Positions 1 through 9,167 of a stretch of 54,306 nt of DNA are shown piece by piece (the first letter of the stretch is position 1; every line of letters starts with the position of its first letter). Source of the stretch: an uncultured Bradyrhizobium sp. (GTDB lineage Bacteria > Pseudomonadota > Alphaproteobacteria > Rhizobiales > Xanthobacteraceae); the NCBI RefSeq assembly GCF_936928535.1, contig NZ_CAKZHY010000018.1, positions 1 through 54,306 on the forward strand. The letters run 5' to 3'. The notes below the pieces were generated by a model that saw nothing but the letters and a program-made list of their open reading frames with translations, made no database searches and was not told where the DNA came from. A program made the translations under genes and the position numbers.

Positions 1-162
1 TTCCCAAGCCCGGGCCTCGGCGGCATCGACGTTGATCGAGAAGAACACCTTGCCGTCGGACGCGCTGATCGCGCTCAACACATTGGCATTGGTGAGCGCG
101 ACCCCGCGGGGCGACTTGATCTTGGCGAGGCCGTCGAGGACCTGTTGCTGCGTCACGCTCAA
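1..162 (-). CDS. mrp: Mrp/NBP35-family Fe-S carrier ATPase, N-terminal part only
   Basis: The minus strand reads into the left edge, so only the first 54 or so residues are present. They match the DUF59/MIP18-like domain found at the N-terminus of alphaproteobacterial Mrp (ApbC) proteins: a start like SVTQQQVLDGLAKIKSP followed by a GVALTNANVLSAISASDGKVFF segment. Mrp carries Fe-S clusters to client apoproteins in the cytosol; the P-loop domain would lie outside the window. A TTG start at 162 is chosen because AGGAGA sits six bases upstream and no in-frame ATG is available. The N-terminal domain also occurs alone, so the Mrp call depends on the unseen remainder. Confidence 0.75.
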   Translation of the reverse strand, partial: MSVTQQQVLDGLAKIKSPRGVALTNANVLSAISASDGKVFFSINVDAAEARAWE

Positions 163-216
163 AGCGCATCTCCTGGAAGTTCAAGATGCCCCATTAGAGC
201 GGAAACGGCCAAAAGG

Positions 217-654
217 CTACTGCCTGCCGATATCGTCAGCCATCTCGGCCGGGGCTGCCCCCTGCTCCTTCGCCGCCTCGTAATTGAGCTCGATCATGAC
301 CCCGTTGGGGTCGTGGACGAAGATCTGCCAGAGCTCACCGCCGGGCACCTGGCGGGAGTCGAATTTCATGCCCTTGGCAGTGAGGCGCTGCTTCATGCCA
401 TCGAAGCCCTGGCTGGCGAAGGCGACGTGGTGGACCACGCCGGAATCCGGCTTTTGCGGCTCCGCAGTCGGGGAAATATCGACGAGGTGCACCACCGGCT
501 TGCCCTCGCTGTACATCCAGGCTCCCGGGAAGGCGAAATTCGGCCGGGCGCCTTTTTCAAGGCCCAGCACATCCTCGTAGAAGCGGACCGTCTCGGCCAG
601 ATTCCGGGTCCGGATGTTGAAATGATCGAGGACGCCGACGCTTATTCCACCCAT
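217..654 (-). CDS. VOC-family (glyoxalase/bleomycin-resistance fold) protein
   Basis: A 145-residue single-domain vicinal-oxygen-chelate protein. It starts with the usual LDHFNIRTRNL strand, has a VVHHVAFASQG strand in the middle and ends the fold with the PNGVMIELNY motif. The His of LDHFN, a His of VVHHVAF and the Glu of IELNY are the expected metal ligands. The family includes lyases, isomerases and dioxygenases, and nothing here fixes the substrate. The ATG at 654 is preceded by AAGGGAG; a longer in-frame extension to 789 is not conserved-looking and is rejected. It is transcribed divergently from the dehydrogenase at 846. Confidence 0.85.
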   Translation of the reverse strand: MGGISVGVLDHFNIRTRNLAETVRFYEDVLGLEKGARPNFAFPGAWMYSEGKPVVHLVDISPTAEPQKPDSGVVHHVAFASQGFDGMKQRLTAKGMKFDSRQVPGGELWQIFVHDPNGVMIELNYEAAKEQGAAPAEMADDIGRQ

Positions 655-845
655 GCTTTCGCTCCCTTGTTTTGAAGTCCTTGAGGTCCGCCATCCTAGC
701 ACAGGAGGCCGCCAAACGAAGCCGTTGCCCTCCGCCCTCAAGGGTTTATGGTGCGCGCGTTCCCCCCTCAGGCGGAACCTTTGGGACACCCGGCTGGCAC
801 CCCTCGGCCGGCCGCAACCGTAAAACTCAAGCTACGGACACAGAT

Positions 846-1718
846 ATGGCTAAAGTCGCTTTCCTCGGTCTTGGCGTGATGGGCTTCCCCATGGCCGGAC
901 ACCTCGTGAAAAAAGGGGGCCATGAGGTCACCGTCTACAACCGCACCGCCGCCAAGGCGAAGGAGTGGGCGGACAAGTTCGGCGGCAAGACGGCACCGAC
1001 CCCGAAGGCCGCAGCCGAGGGCCAGGACTTCGTGATGTGCTGCGTCGGCAATGACAACGATTTGCGCGCGGTCACGATCGGGCCCGACGGCGCATTCGCC
1101 GGCATGAATAAGGGCGCGACCTTCGTCGACCACACCACCGCCTCTGCCGAGGTCGCGCGCGAGCTCGACGCGGTCGCGACCAAGGCCGGTTTCAAGTTCA
1201 TCGACGCCCCCGTCTCCGGCGGCCAGGCCGGCGCCGAGAACGGCGTGCTGACGGTGATGTGCGGCGGCGCTGAGGGCGCCTATGCCGGCGCCGAGCCGAT
1301 CATTACGGGCGCCTATGCGCGGATGTGCAAGCTGCTCGGACCCGCCGGCTCGGGCCAGCTGACCAAGATGGTCAACCAGATCTGCATCGCAGGCCTGGTG
1401 CAGGGCCTCTCGGAGGGTATTCACTTCGCCAAGAAGAGCGGCCTCGACGTCGCTGCCGTGATCGAAACCATCTCCAAGGGCGCGGCACAGTCCTGGCAGA
1501 TGGAGAACCGCTACAAGACCATGAACGACGACAAGTACGATTTCGGCTTTGCAGTCGAATGGATGCGCAAGGACCTCTCGATCGCGCTGGCTGAGGCTCG
1601 CCGCAACGGCGCCAATCTGCCGGTCACCGCGCTGGTCGATCAGTTCTACTCCGAGGTCGAGAAAATGGGCGGCAAGCGCTGGGATACGTCGAGCCTGCTC
1701 GCGCGCCTTAATCGCTGA
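846..1718 (+). CDS. 3-hydroxyisobutyrate dehydrogenase-family NAD(P)-dependent oxidoreductase
   Basis: 290 residues, the normal length for beta-hydroxyacid dehydrogenases. The N-terminus carries the Rossmann motif GLGVMG within AKVAFLGLGVMGFPMAGHL. The family's substrate-binding signature DAPVSGGQAGAENG is near residue 120, and the catalytic Lys is in the KMVNQI motif near residue 170. Family members oxidise 3-hydroxyisobutyrate, tartronate semialdehyde or similar short hydroxyacids; which one cannot be read from the sequence. The ATG at 846 is chosen because the GLGVMG motif starts right after it. The antiporter gene follows closely, so the two may be co-transcribed. Confidence 0.85.
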   Translation: MAKVAFLGLGVMGFPMAGHLVKKGGHEVTVYNRTAAKAKEWADKFGGKTAPTPKAAAEGQDFVMCCVGNDNDLRAVTIGPDGAFAGMNKGATFVDHTTASAEVARELDAVATKAGFKFIDAPVSGGQAGAENGVLTVMCGGAEGAYAGAEPIITGAYARMCKLLGPAGSGQLTKMVNQICIAGLVQGLSEGIHFAKKSGLDVAAVIETISKGAAQSWQMENRYKTMNDDKYDFGFAVEWMRKDLSIALAEARRNGANLPVTALVDQFYSEVEKMGGKRWDTSSLLARLNR

Positions 1719-1740
1719 TCTCGAACATTCTGGGCCTGTC

Positions 1741-3018
1741 TTGCTGATCGCGATCGCCGCCATCTTCGTTGTTGCTTACGCGGCCATCGCGCTCGAGCAC
1801 CCGATCGGAGTCAACAAGAGCGCGTCCGCGCTGTTGGCTGCGAGCCTGCTCTGGACCGTCTACGCACTCGCGACGGGCGACCAAGCGGCGGTCGGCCGTC
1901 AGCTCGACGAGTCCGTCGCCTCCACCGCGCAGATCGTGTTCTTCCTGATCGGCGCGATGACCATCGTCGAGGTCATCGACGCGCATGACGGTTTCGAGGT
2001 CATCACGTCCCGCATTGGCACGACCAGCCAGATCAGGCTGATTTGGCTGATCGGCATCGTGACGTTCTTCCTGAGCTCGATCCTGGACAATCTGACCACC
2101 ACCATCGTCATGGTCTCGCTGATCCAGCGGCTGATTGCCCGGCGTGAGGATCGCCTGCTGTTCGCATCACTCATCGTCATCGCCGCAAATGCTGGCGGCG
2201 CGTGGACTGTGATCGGTGACGTCACCACGACCATGCTGTGGATCGGCGGACAGATATCTCCGCTGAAAATCATGGGCTCGGTGTTCCTGCCCTCGCTGGT
2301 CAATCTGCTGGTGCCGCTCGCGTTCCTCAGCTTTTCGCTGAAGGGCAAGAGCATCGCACCGCCTCAGAAGGATGACGGATTACAGGGTGTCGATTCGTTC
2401 GAGCGCAACGTGATGTTCTATCTCGGGCTCGGCGTTCTGATCGCGGTGCCCGCGTTCAAAACGGTCACGCATCTGCCGCCGTTCATGGGCGTCCTGCTCG
2501 GACTCGGCATCGTGTGGCTGGTCGGCGAGGTCGTGCATCGCGACAAGGACGAGCATGTGCGACGTCCCCTGTCGCTGGCGCATGCGCTGACGCGTATCGA
2601 CATGGGCTCCGTCGTGTTCTTCGTGGGCATTCTGCTGGCCGTCGCCAGCCTTGAACATGCCGGCCTGCTCTCGATGCTGGCCAAATGGCTGGACGCTTCG
2701 ATCGGCCGCCAGGACATCATCGTCGTCGTGCTCGGCCTGCTCAGCGCCGTCATCGACAACGTGCCGCTGGTCGCCGCGACCATGGGCATGTACGACCTCG
2801 CGCATTATCCGGCCGACAGCTTCCTCTGGGAGTTCATCGCCTATTGCGCCGGCACCGGCGGATCGATCCTGATCATCGGCTCCGCCGCCGGCGTCGCCGC
2901 CATGGGGCTCGAGCGGATCGAGTTCTTCTGGTATGCCCGACGCATCGCAGGTGTGGCGCTTGCGGGCTATCTGGCTGGCGCCGTGGTCTATGTCGCGCAG
3001 CATGCCTGGCTGCACTGA
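1741..3018 (+). CDS. nhaD: NhaD-type sodium/proton antiporter
   Basis: About 425 residues, strongly hydrophobic with roughly 11-12 membrane segments. Two family signatures are visible: a SSILDNLTTTIVMVSL helix and a NAGGAWTVIGDVTTTMLW segment, with a second NVPLVAA helix near the C-terminus (DNVPLVAATMG), as in NhaD and the wider ion transporter superfamily. It would exchange Na+ (or Li+) for protons at the inner membrane. No in-frame ATG exists near the plausible N-terminus, so a TTG at 1741, just after the upstream dehydrogenase stop, is proposed; the exact start is uncertain. The reading frame stays open upstream into the previous gene, which is a shadow. Confidence 0.85.
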   Translation: MLIAIAAIFVVAYAAIALEHPIGVNKSASALLAASLLWTVYALATGDQAAVGRQLDESVASTAQIVFFLIGAMTIVEVIDAHDGFEVITSRIGTTSQIRLIWLIGIVTFFLSSILDNLTTTIVMVSLIQRLIARREDRLLFASLIVIAANAGGAWTVIGDVTTTMLWIGGQISPLKIMGSVFLPSLVNLLVPLAFLSFSLKGKSIAPPQKDDGLQGVDSFERNVMFYLGLGVLIAVPAFKTVTHLPPFMGVLLGLGIVWLVGEVVHRDKDEHVRRPLSLAHALTRIDMGSVVFFVGILLAVASLEHAGLLSMLAKWLDASIGRQDIIVVVLGLLSAVIDNVPLVAATMGMYDLAHYPADSFLWEFIAYCAGTGGSILIIGSAAGVAAMGLERIEFFWYARRIAGVALAGYLAGAVVYVAQHAWLH

Positions 3019-3039
3019 GCGGCTGCAGCCCGATCCAAA

Positions 3040-3055
3040 TTAACGCTCCGTTAAC
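3040..3055. promoter_or_regulatory. Full CtrA-type binding site upstream of the histidine kinase
   Basis: TTAA at 3040-3043, seven bases (CGCTCCG), then TTAAC at 3051-3055. This is an exact match to the alphaproteobacterial CtrA consensus TTAA-N7-TTAAC. It lies in the spacer about 100 bases upstream of the kinase start. Confidence 0.6.
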
Positions 3056-3069
3056 GTAATTCTTTAGCT

Positions 3070-3089
3070 CCTTAAGTCACCTCTTAAGG
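3070..3089. repeat. Inverted repeat CCTTAA-N8-TTAAGG in the kinase promoter region
   Basis: CCTTAA and TTAAGG flank eight bases, giving a symmetric 20-bp element 15 bases downstream of the CtrA-type site. The TTAA-N8-TTAA spacing is one base longer than a CtrA site, so it could be a second, weaker CtrA site or a site for another regulator. Confidence 0.4.
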
Positions 3090-3119
3090 ATTTCTTGCCA
3101 GAGATAGACAATGCAGAAG

Positions 3120-3138
3120 GCCCGCGTCCGACGCGGGC
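3120..3138 (+). terminator. GC-rich hairpin just before the histidine kinase gene
   Basis: GCCCGCGT and ACGCGGGC form a perfect 8-bp stem with a 3-base loop (CCG). No clear T-run follows, so it may be a weak terminator for the antiporter gene or a leader structure just upstream of the kinase start. Confidence 0.35.
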
Positions 3139-3156
3139 AGGAATCGTTGTTGCTTG

Positions 3157-4752
<1,596 letters not shown>

Positions 4753-4797
4753 AACACATGCTTGCCGACATGCCCGATAGTCCTTCACTATGTCCGT

Positions 4798-5001
4798 ATG
4801 AGCAAAGAAACGCCGTGCGTCGCCGTCTGCATGATCGATCCCAAGACCAAGCTATGCTTCGGCTGCGGCCGGACGTTGCCGGAGATCGCGCGCTGGCACG
4901 CCATGGAGAGCGCAGAACGGCTCGAGGTGATGGCGCTGTTGCCGGCGCGCATGGCGGACGCTGGCCTCGCACAGGTCGCCGGATCGCCGAGACGCGCCTG
5001 A
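4798..5001 (+). CDS. DUF1289 small Cys-rich protein
   Basis: 67 residues. It shows the DUF1289 pattern TPCVAVCMIDPKTKLCFGCGRT followed by EIARWHAM, with four Cys (C-x3-C, C-x2-C) that look like a metal or Fe-S site. The function of the family is not established. The ATG at 4798 puts the first Cys at residue 6, as is typical. It sits between the kinase and a protease gene on the same strand. Confidence 0.85.
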   Translation: MSKETPCVAVCMIDPKTKLCFGCGRTLPEIARWHAMESAERLEVMALLPARMADAGLAQVAGSPRRA

Positions 5002-5029
5002 GCGGCGTCCGCGCCATCGGAGGCGCGCG

Positions 5030-5584
5030 ATGACCCGCCTCCTGCTCGTTCTCATCTTGCTGGCTGGCACAGCGGGCGCCGTGGTCGCCTATGGCGATCC
5101 CGACCAGATTGCGCGCGCAAGTCACAAGGTCTCTTACATGTTCCGCCGGCCGGCGGCCTCCCCCGCGCCCGAAGTGCAGATCCAGCGCGGTCAGGGCGGC
5201 GAATTTGCGCTGCGTGCCAAGATCAACGGCGTCGCCGCGCCGATGGTGATCGATACTGGCGCCACCTCCGTGGTGCTGACCTGGGAGACCGCGAAGGCGA
5301 TCGGCCTGCCACTCGAGATGCTCGAATACGACGTCGACCTCGAAACCGCCGGCGGCCACACCAAGGCGGCCCGGCTGACGCTCGATCGTCTCGCCGTCGG
5401 CCATCTCGTCGAGAAATCGGTGCCGGCACTTGTCGTGCAGCGCGGGCAGATGAAGACCAATCTGCTCGGCATGAGCTTTCTCGATCGCCTGGAAAGCTGG
5501 GGCGTGCGCGCGGACAAGCTCATGCTGACGGGCTATCCGGAGCTGCAAGGCAGCCATCGCCGCGCGCGCACGGCGGTGGATTGA
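5030..5584 (+). CDS. Membrane-anchored retropepsin-like aspartic protease (TIGR02281 type)
   Basis: 184 residues. An N-terminal hydrophobic segment (about residues 3-20) anchors or exports the protein. The catalytic motif is MVIDTGATSVVLT near residue 72, the DTGA(T/S) signature of clan AA proteases, and the C-terminal half has NLLGMSFLDRLESW, the conserved hydrophobic-Gly motif of this family. It should act in the periplasm; the physiological substrate is unknown. Its end lies a few bases from the convergent end of dusA. Confidence 0.85.
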   Translation: MTRLLLVLILLAGTAGAVVAYGDPDQIARASHKVSYMFRRPAASPAPEVQIQRGQGGEFALRAKINGVAAPMVIDTGATSVVLTWETAKAIGLPLEMLEYDVDLETAGGHTKAARLTLDRLAVGHLVEKSVPALVVQRGQMKTNLLGMSFLDRLESWGVRADKLMLTGYPELQGSHRRARTAVD

Positions 5585-5588
5585 GGAC

Positions 5589-6584
5589 CTAAGCAGCCAC
5601 CTCCGCCGGCGCGTGAGCACCGACCCGTGCGATCGCATCGCGCAGGACCTCGACGCCAGCCCCCGGCTTGACACCTTGTTCGGCAAGATGGCGACGGAAG
5701 GCCCGCGCGCCGGGCACCGCGTGGAAGGCGCCGACGAAATGCCGCGTCATGGCATGCAGCCGCGTACCGCGCGCGAGCTGCGCCTCGATATAGGGCATCA
5801 TCGCCTCGAACGCCTCCTGCATCGTCGCATGCGGCGCAGCCTCGCCGAAGATGTCGCTATCGACCGATAGCAGTCGCCACGGCTCCTGGTAGGCTGCCCG
5901 GCCGAGCATCACGCCATCGACATGCGCAAGATGCGCTTTCGCCTCCTCGATGCTCAGAACGCCGCCATTGACGATGACGGGCACGTCCGGCAACGCTCGC
6001 TTGAGCCGATAGACGCGATCATAATCGAGCGGCGGGATGTCGCGGTTTTCCTTCGGCGACAGACCGTTCAGCCACGCTTTTCGGGCATGCACGATCAGCG
6101 CATCGCAACCCGCAGCCACGACGGCGCGCGCGAGCCTATCGAGCGCGACTTCGGGATCCTGGTCATCGATGCCGATGCGGCATTTCACCGTAACCGGGAT
6201 GGACACCGCGCGCTTCATCGCGTCGATACATCTTGCAACAAGCTCGGGCTCCGCCATCAGGCAGGCACCAAAGCGGCCATCCTTCACACGATCGGACGGG
6301 CAGCCGACATTGAGGTTGATCTCGTCATAACCGAACTGTTCGCCGATCTGGGCAGCTTTCGCCAGGTCGGCTGGATCTGACCCGCCAAGCTGAAGCGCCA
6401 CCGGGTGCTCGCGCGCGTCGAAGCCGAGGAGCCGCTCCCGATCGCCATGGATGATGGCACCCGTCGTCAGCATCTCCGTATAAAGCAGCGCCCGTTGCGT
6501 CAGGTGACGATGGAACACCCGGCAGTGCCGGTCCGTCCAATCCATCATGGGTGCCACGGAAAAGCGATAATCTTGATATTTCAA
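5589..6584 (-). CDS. dusA: tRNA-dihydrouridine(20/20a) synthase DusA
   Basis: 331 residues, full length. DusA reduces U20/U20a in the tRNA D-loop with FMN and NADPH. The N-terminus RFSVAPMMDWTDRHCR is the DusA signature; the catalytic Cys is in NLNVGCPSDRV near residue 95; FMN-binding VTVKCRIGID and VIVNGGVLSIEE follow. The start is a TTG at 6584, preceded by an AGGATAGGATAA leader that lies inside the island. The first 50 or so bases were therefore probably supplied by the integrated element, while the original 5' end is now the remnant at 31157-31207. Confidence 0.95.
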   Translation of the reverse strand: MKYQDYRFSVAPMMDWTDRHCRVFHRHLTQRALLYTEMLTTGAIIHGDRERLLGFDAREHPVALQLGGSDPADLAKAAQIGEQFGYDEINLNVGCPSDRVKDGRFGACLMAEPELVARCIDAMKRAVSIPVTVKCRIGIDDQDPEVALDRLARAVVAAGCDALIVHARKAWLNGLSPKENRDIPPLDYDRVYRLKRALPDVPVIVNGGVLSIEEAKAHLAHVDGVMLGRAAYQEPWRLLSVDSDIFGEAAPHATMQEAFEAMMPYIEAQLARGTRLHAMTRHFVGAFHAVPGARAFRRHLAEQGVKPGAGVEVLRDAIARVGAHAPAEVAA

Positions 6585-6586
6585 TC
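6536..6586. repeat. attL: island/dusA junction repeat
   Basis: These 51 bases match 31157-31207 at 47 positions, in the same orientation. The identical blocks are TCCAATCCATCATGGG (16) and GCCACGGAAAAGCGATA (17). On the minus strand they encode the DusA N-terminus KYQDYRFSVAPMMDW. Strand exchange probably occurred inside one of the identical blocks, leaving element sequence to the right. Confidence 0.85.
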
Positions 6587-6647
6587 GTTTATCCTATCCT
6601 CTCAATGGGATGGAAGAAGAACGTGTGGACTCCAAACTAGCCGAATT

Positions 6648-6714
6648 TGCACACGTTAGTACCCGTTTTGACCTCCCGGTGCACACATAGTGCACACGAA
6701 GCCGGAGTGCACAC
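6648..6714 (+). repeat. Four TGCACAC direct repeats between attL and the integrase
   Basis: TGCACAC occurs at 6648-6654, 6680-6686, 6691-6697 and 6708-6714; the last three are extended to GTGCACAC. The cluster lies between the core repeat and the integrase start, where arm-type integrase or excisionase sites are normally found. Confidence 0.5.
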
Positions 6715-6716
6715 GC

Positions 6717-7018
6717 GTGGCGACCTTCACTCGATTGGGATCGGGAAACTGGCGCGTTCAAGTCCGCCGCAAGAACCGTTATATCGCCGAGACTTTCCGG
6801 CGGCGCAAGGACGGCGAAGAATGGGCGCTCGAGATGGAGCGCAACATTGACCGCAATGGATCGTCCAAACCACGCCTGGTGCGAGACGTTCGCACATTTG
6901 GCGATCTGATTGATCTGCACGACGAAGACATGCGCGATGTTGGAAAGCCCCCTCGCCGGTCAAAGGCTGCTGTGATGGCGTCGCTCAAAGCTGAGCTCGG
7001 TAGTGTGAAGCTGCCGGC
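6717..7018 (+). pseudogene. dusA-type tyrosine integrase, N-terminal fragment
   Basis: From a GTG at 6717 the protein begins VATFTRLGSGNWRVQVRRK and continues [20 protein letters not shown] and [14 protein letters not shown], which is the N-terminal arm-binding and core-binding region of integrases found at dusA. Similarity stops after [12 protein letters not shown], about 100 residues in. The catalytic domain (R-H-R-Y) is missing: from about 7015 the DNA instead matches the 3' part of uvrA on the other strand. The frame stays open to 7094 only by chance. It is adjacent to attL and points away from dusA, the usual arrangement. As it stands it cannot recombine DNA. Confidence 0.75.
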
Positions 7019-7690
7019 GCGTTGCGTGCGCTGCAGCTCGGTGGCGAGCTTCACCCGTTGCGCTTCGCCGCCGGACAGCTCAGTCGCCGGCTGACCCAGG
7101 CGGATATATCCAAGCCCGACCTGCCGGATCACATCGAGCGATCGCGCAATGTGGGCGTCATCGGCGAAGAACGCATGGGCCTCATCGACGGTCATTCCGA
7201 GCACGTCGGGCGTTCGACTTGCCGCTGAGCTTGATCTGGAGTGTCTCCCGATTGTAGCGCGCGCCCTGGCATTCCGGACATGGCGCGTAAACGCTTGGCA
7301 GGAACAGCAATTCGACGCAGACGAAGCCTTCTCCCTGGCAATTCGGGCAGCGGCCCTTCGGCATGTTGAAGGAGAATCGCCCGGCATCGAAGCGGCGCCG
7401 GCGCGCCTCCTTGGTCTGTGCGAACAGCTTTCGCACATCGTCGAACAGACCGGTGTAGGTCGCCAGATTGGAGCGAGGAGTCCGTCCGATCGGCTTCTGG
7501 TCTACGACGACCAACCGCTTCAGGCGATCAAGCCCTTCGGTGATCTTGCCGCTCGAGGTCTCGACCGGCGCTCGTTCAAGGACATCTTCACCGTCGTCGT
7601 TGGATGCATGCGACTGCCCAAAATGCCCACTCAGCGCCTCGACGAGCCGCCGTTCGTACGCAATTCCTCGCCGGAGAAAATGGTGCGCAG
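7018..7690 (-). pseudogene. uvrA-like excinuclease ATPase remnant, truncated and frameshifted
   Basis: The minus strand encodes UvrA segments in two frames. Frame one holds [38 protein letters not shown] and a zinc-finger-like [14 protein letters not shown]...CPECQG part. After LSGKS near 7215 the reading shifts to a second frame with [37 protein letters not shown] and [11 protein letters not shown]. The LSGGE signature is the ABC motif. The start with its Walker A and the final Walker B/His region are both missing. The right-hand limit is approximate. UvrA paralogs of this short type occur on accessory elements. Confidence 0.7.
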
Positions 7691-7741
7691 AACCGCGCGC
7701 GACGCTCGCACGCGGTCTGCCTTTCGTGGATAGCCATCGAA

Positions 7742-8131
7742 CTATTGTGACAGCTTGACAGGCGCCTTGTCGTAGGTGTGAAGGTAGGCGATTAGGTCCT
7801 TGATCTTTTGCTCGTCCTTTATTCCGGCGAAGGCCATCTTGGTGCCGGGGATCTTCGCCTTCGGGTCCTTGATGTATTCGGAGAATGTCACTTCGTTCCA
7901 GGTGATGCCCGAGTTCTTGTTCGCGTCGGAATAATTATAGCCCTCGACTGACCCCGACTTCCGTCCGATCAGACCGTTGAGCACGGGACCTACGCCGTTT
8001 TTCGCAGAGTCGCCGATCTGGTGACAGGCCTTACAGACCACAAACACCTTTTCGCCAGCGGCCGCGTCCTGCGCGTTGGCTTGGCCAAATCCGGCCGCGA
8101 CGAACACCGCAGCAATAACCATTCGCTTCAT
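7742..8131 (-). CDS. Periplasmic class I cytochrome c (cytochrome c2-like)
   Basis: 129 residues. The signal peptide ends at [14 protein letters not shown]. One heme c site, CKACH, is near residue 33; the distal Met ligand is probably in [13 protein letters not shown] near residue 100, a c2-type arrangement. It lies just 3' of nosX on the same strand, separated by 31 bases, so it is probably the last gene of the nos operon. Inferred role: electron donor to nitrous-oxide reductase in the periplasm. Its C-terminal end lies next to the dead uvrA. Confidence 0.9.
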   Translation of the reverse strand: MKRMVIAAVFVAAGFGQANAQDAAAGEKVFVVCKACHQIGDSAKNGVGPVLNGLIGRKSGSVEGYNYSDANKNSGITWNEVTFSEYIKDPKAKIPGTKMAFAGIKDEQKIKDLIAYLHTYDKAPVKLSQ

Positions 8132-8162
8132 TCACTTCTCCCTGGGTTGTGTGGAACTGGAG

Positions 8163-9158
8163 TCAGGCGGCAAGGTCGACAACGTTTCCCGCGGCATCGA
8201 CCAGATGAACGCGTTGGATGCCGGCCGGGGACATCAACGCGTGAATCCGCGTTTGATCCATCAGACTAAAGGCCGTGGACAGCGCATCGGCGGTCGTTGC
8301 GGTGTCGGCGATGGTGGTGAGACTCCGATAGAGATGACCGCAGGCGCCATTCGCCGGATCGAAGAGGTGATTGAAACGCCCGGCTGGATCGAACCGGAAG
8401 CCGTATGCGCCCGAGGTCGAGACGGCATGGTCGACGACCGGGAGAACAGCGTGGATTCGCCCTGGCAGCTCCGGATCGGCGATGCCCACTTCCCAGGGTT
8501 CGCCGTTCGGGCGCCTGCCGATGGTGCGGCTCTCACCCATGTCGACCAGGGTGTGAGCGATGCCGCGCGAGCGCAGTAGATCGACAACCTTATCGGTGAC
8601 GTATCCTTGCGCAATTCCATTGAGCGTGATCGCAGTGCCCTTGGGAATGACGATGCGGTCCCGGCTGACCGACAACCGGTGGTAACCTACGCATGCGAGC
8701 GCCGCTTTCACGAACGCTTGGTCGGGCCCCGATGGATCCGGATCGGATTTCGCAAAATGGTTTGCGTAGAGCTCCCACAATGGCTGCACCGTCGGATCGA
8801 ACATGCCGCCGGTGAGCTCTGCGTATCGCTGCGACGCCGAAAGAAGCTCCACGAACTCCGGGGCGGGGTTCACCAGGATTCCGGTGCGGTTCAATCGCAC
8901 CAGCGCAGAGTCATCAATATACAGACTAAACAAGCGCTCGAGCCGGCGCGCCTCCGCGCAAGCCAGCGAGATCAGACGCTCGGCCTCGCGCCGGTCGGGA
9001 TGGTAGATTTTCATGGTTGCGACCGCACCTAGCATCGTGCCGCGCCAGGTAGCGAGATCAGACCTACCATCTGCAGCGCCGGCCGGTGTCGCGAGCGCGA
9101 GCCCGGCGGCAGCGCCACTGATCTGGATGAAACGTCGTCGGGAGATGGAGCCAACCAT
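8163..9158 (-). CDS. nosX: NosX, ApbE-family FAD:protein FMN transferase
   Basis: 331 residues, with a twin-arginine signal peptide (SRRRFIQISGAAAG near residue 7). ApbE features include the central TLNGIAQGYVTDKV motif and the Mg/FAD-binding region VDMGESRTIG. NosX attaches FMN covalently to the periplasmic Thr of NosR and so supports N2O reduction; the NosR in this cluster has the matching SGAT motif. The gene follows nosL by ten bases. Its stop is followed by the cytochrome c gene. Confidence 0.92.
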   Translation of the reverse strand: MVGSISRRRFIQISGAAAGLALATPAGAADGRSDLATWRGTMLGAVATMKIYHPDRREAERLISLACAEARRLERLFSLYIDDSALVRLNRTGILVNPAPEFVELLSASQRYAELTGGMFDPTVQPLWELYANHFAKSDPDPSGPDQAFVKAALACVGYHRLSVSRDRIVIPKGTAITLNGIAQGYVTDKVVDLLRSRGIAHTLVDMGESRTIGRRPNGEPWEVGIADPELPGRIHAVLPVVDHAVSTSGAYGFRFDPAGRFNHLFDPANGACGHLYRSLTTIADTATTADALSTAFSLMDQTRIHALMSPAGIQRVHLVDAAGNVVDLAA

Positions 9159-9167
9159 CGCGTCCTC

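Noticed and set aside
768..1763. 331-codon minus-strand open frame opposite the dehydrogenase gene
   Set aside because: It is rich in Arg, Ala, His and Asp, matches no family and mirrors a clear coding gene; a GC-rich antisense shadow.
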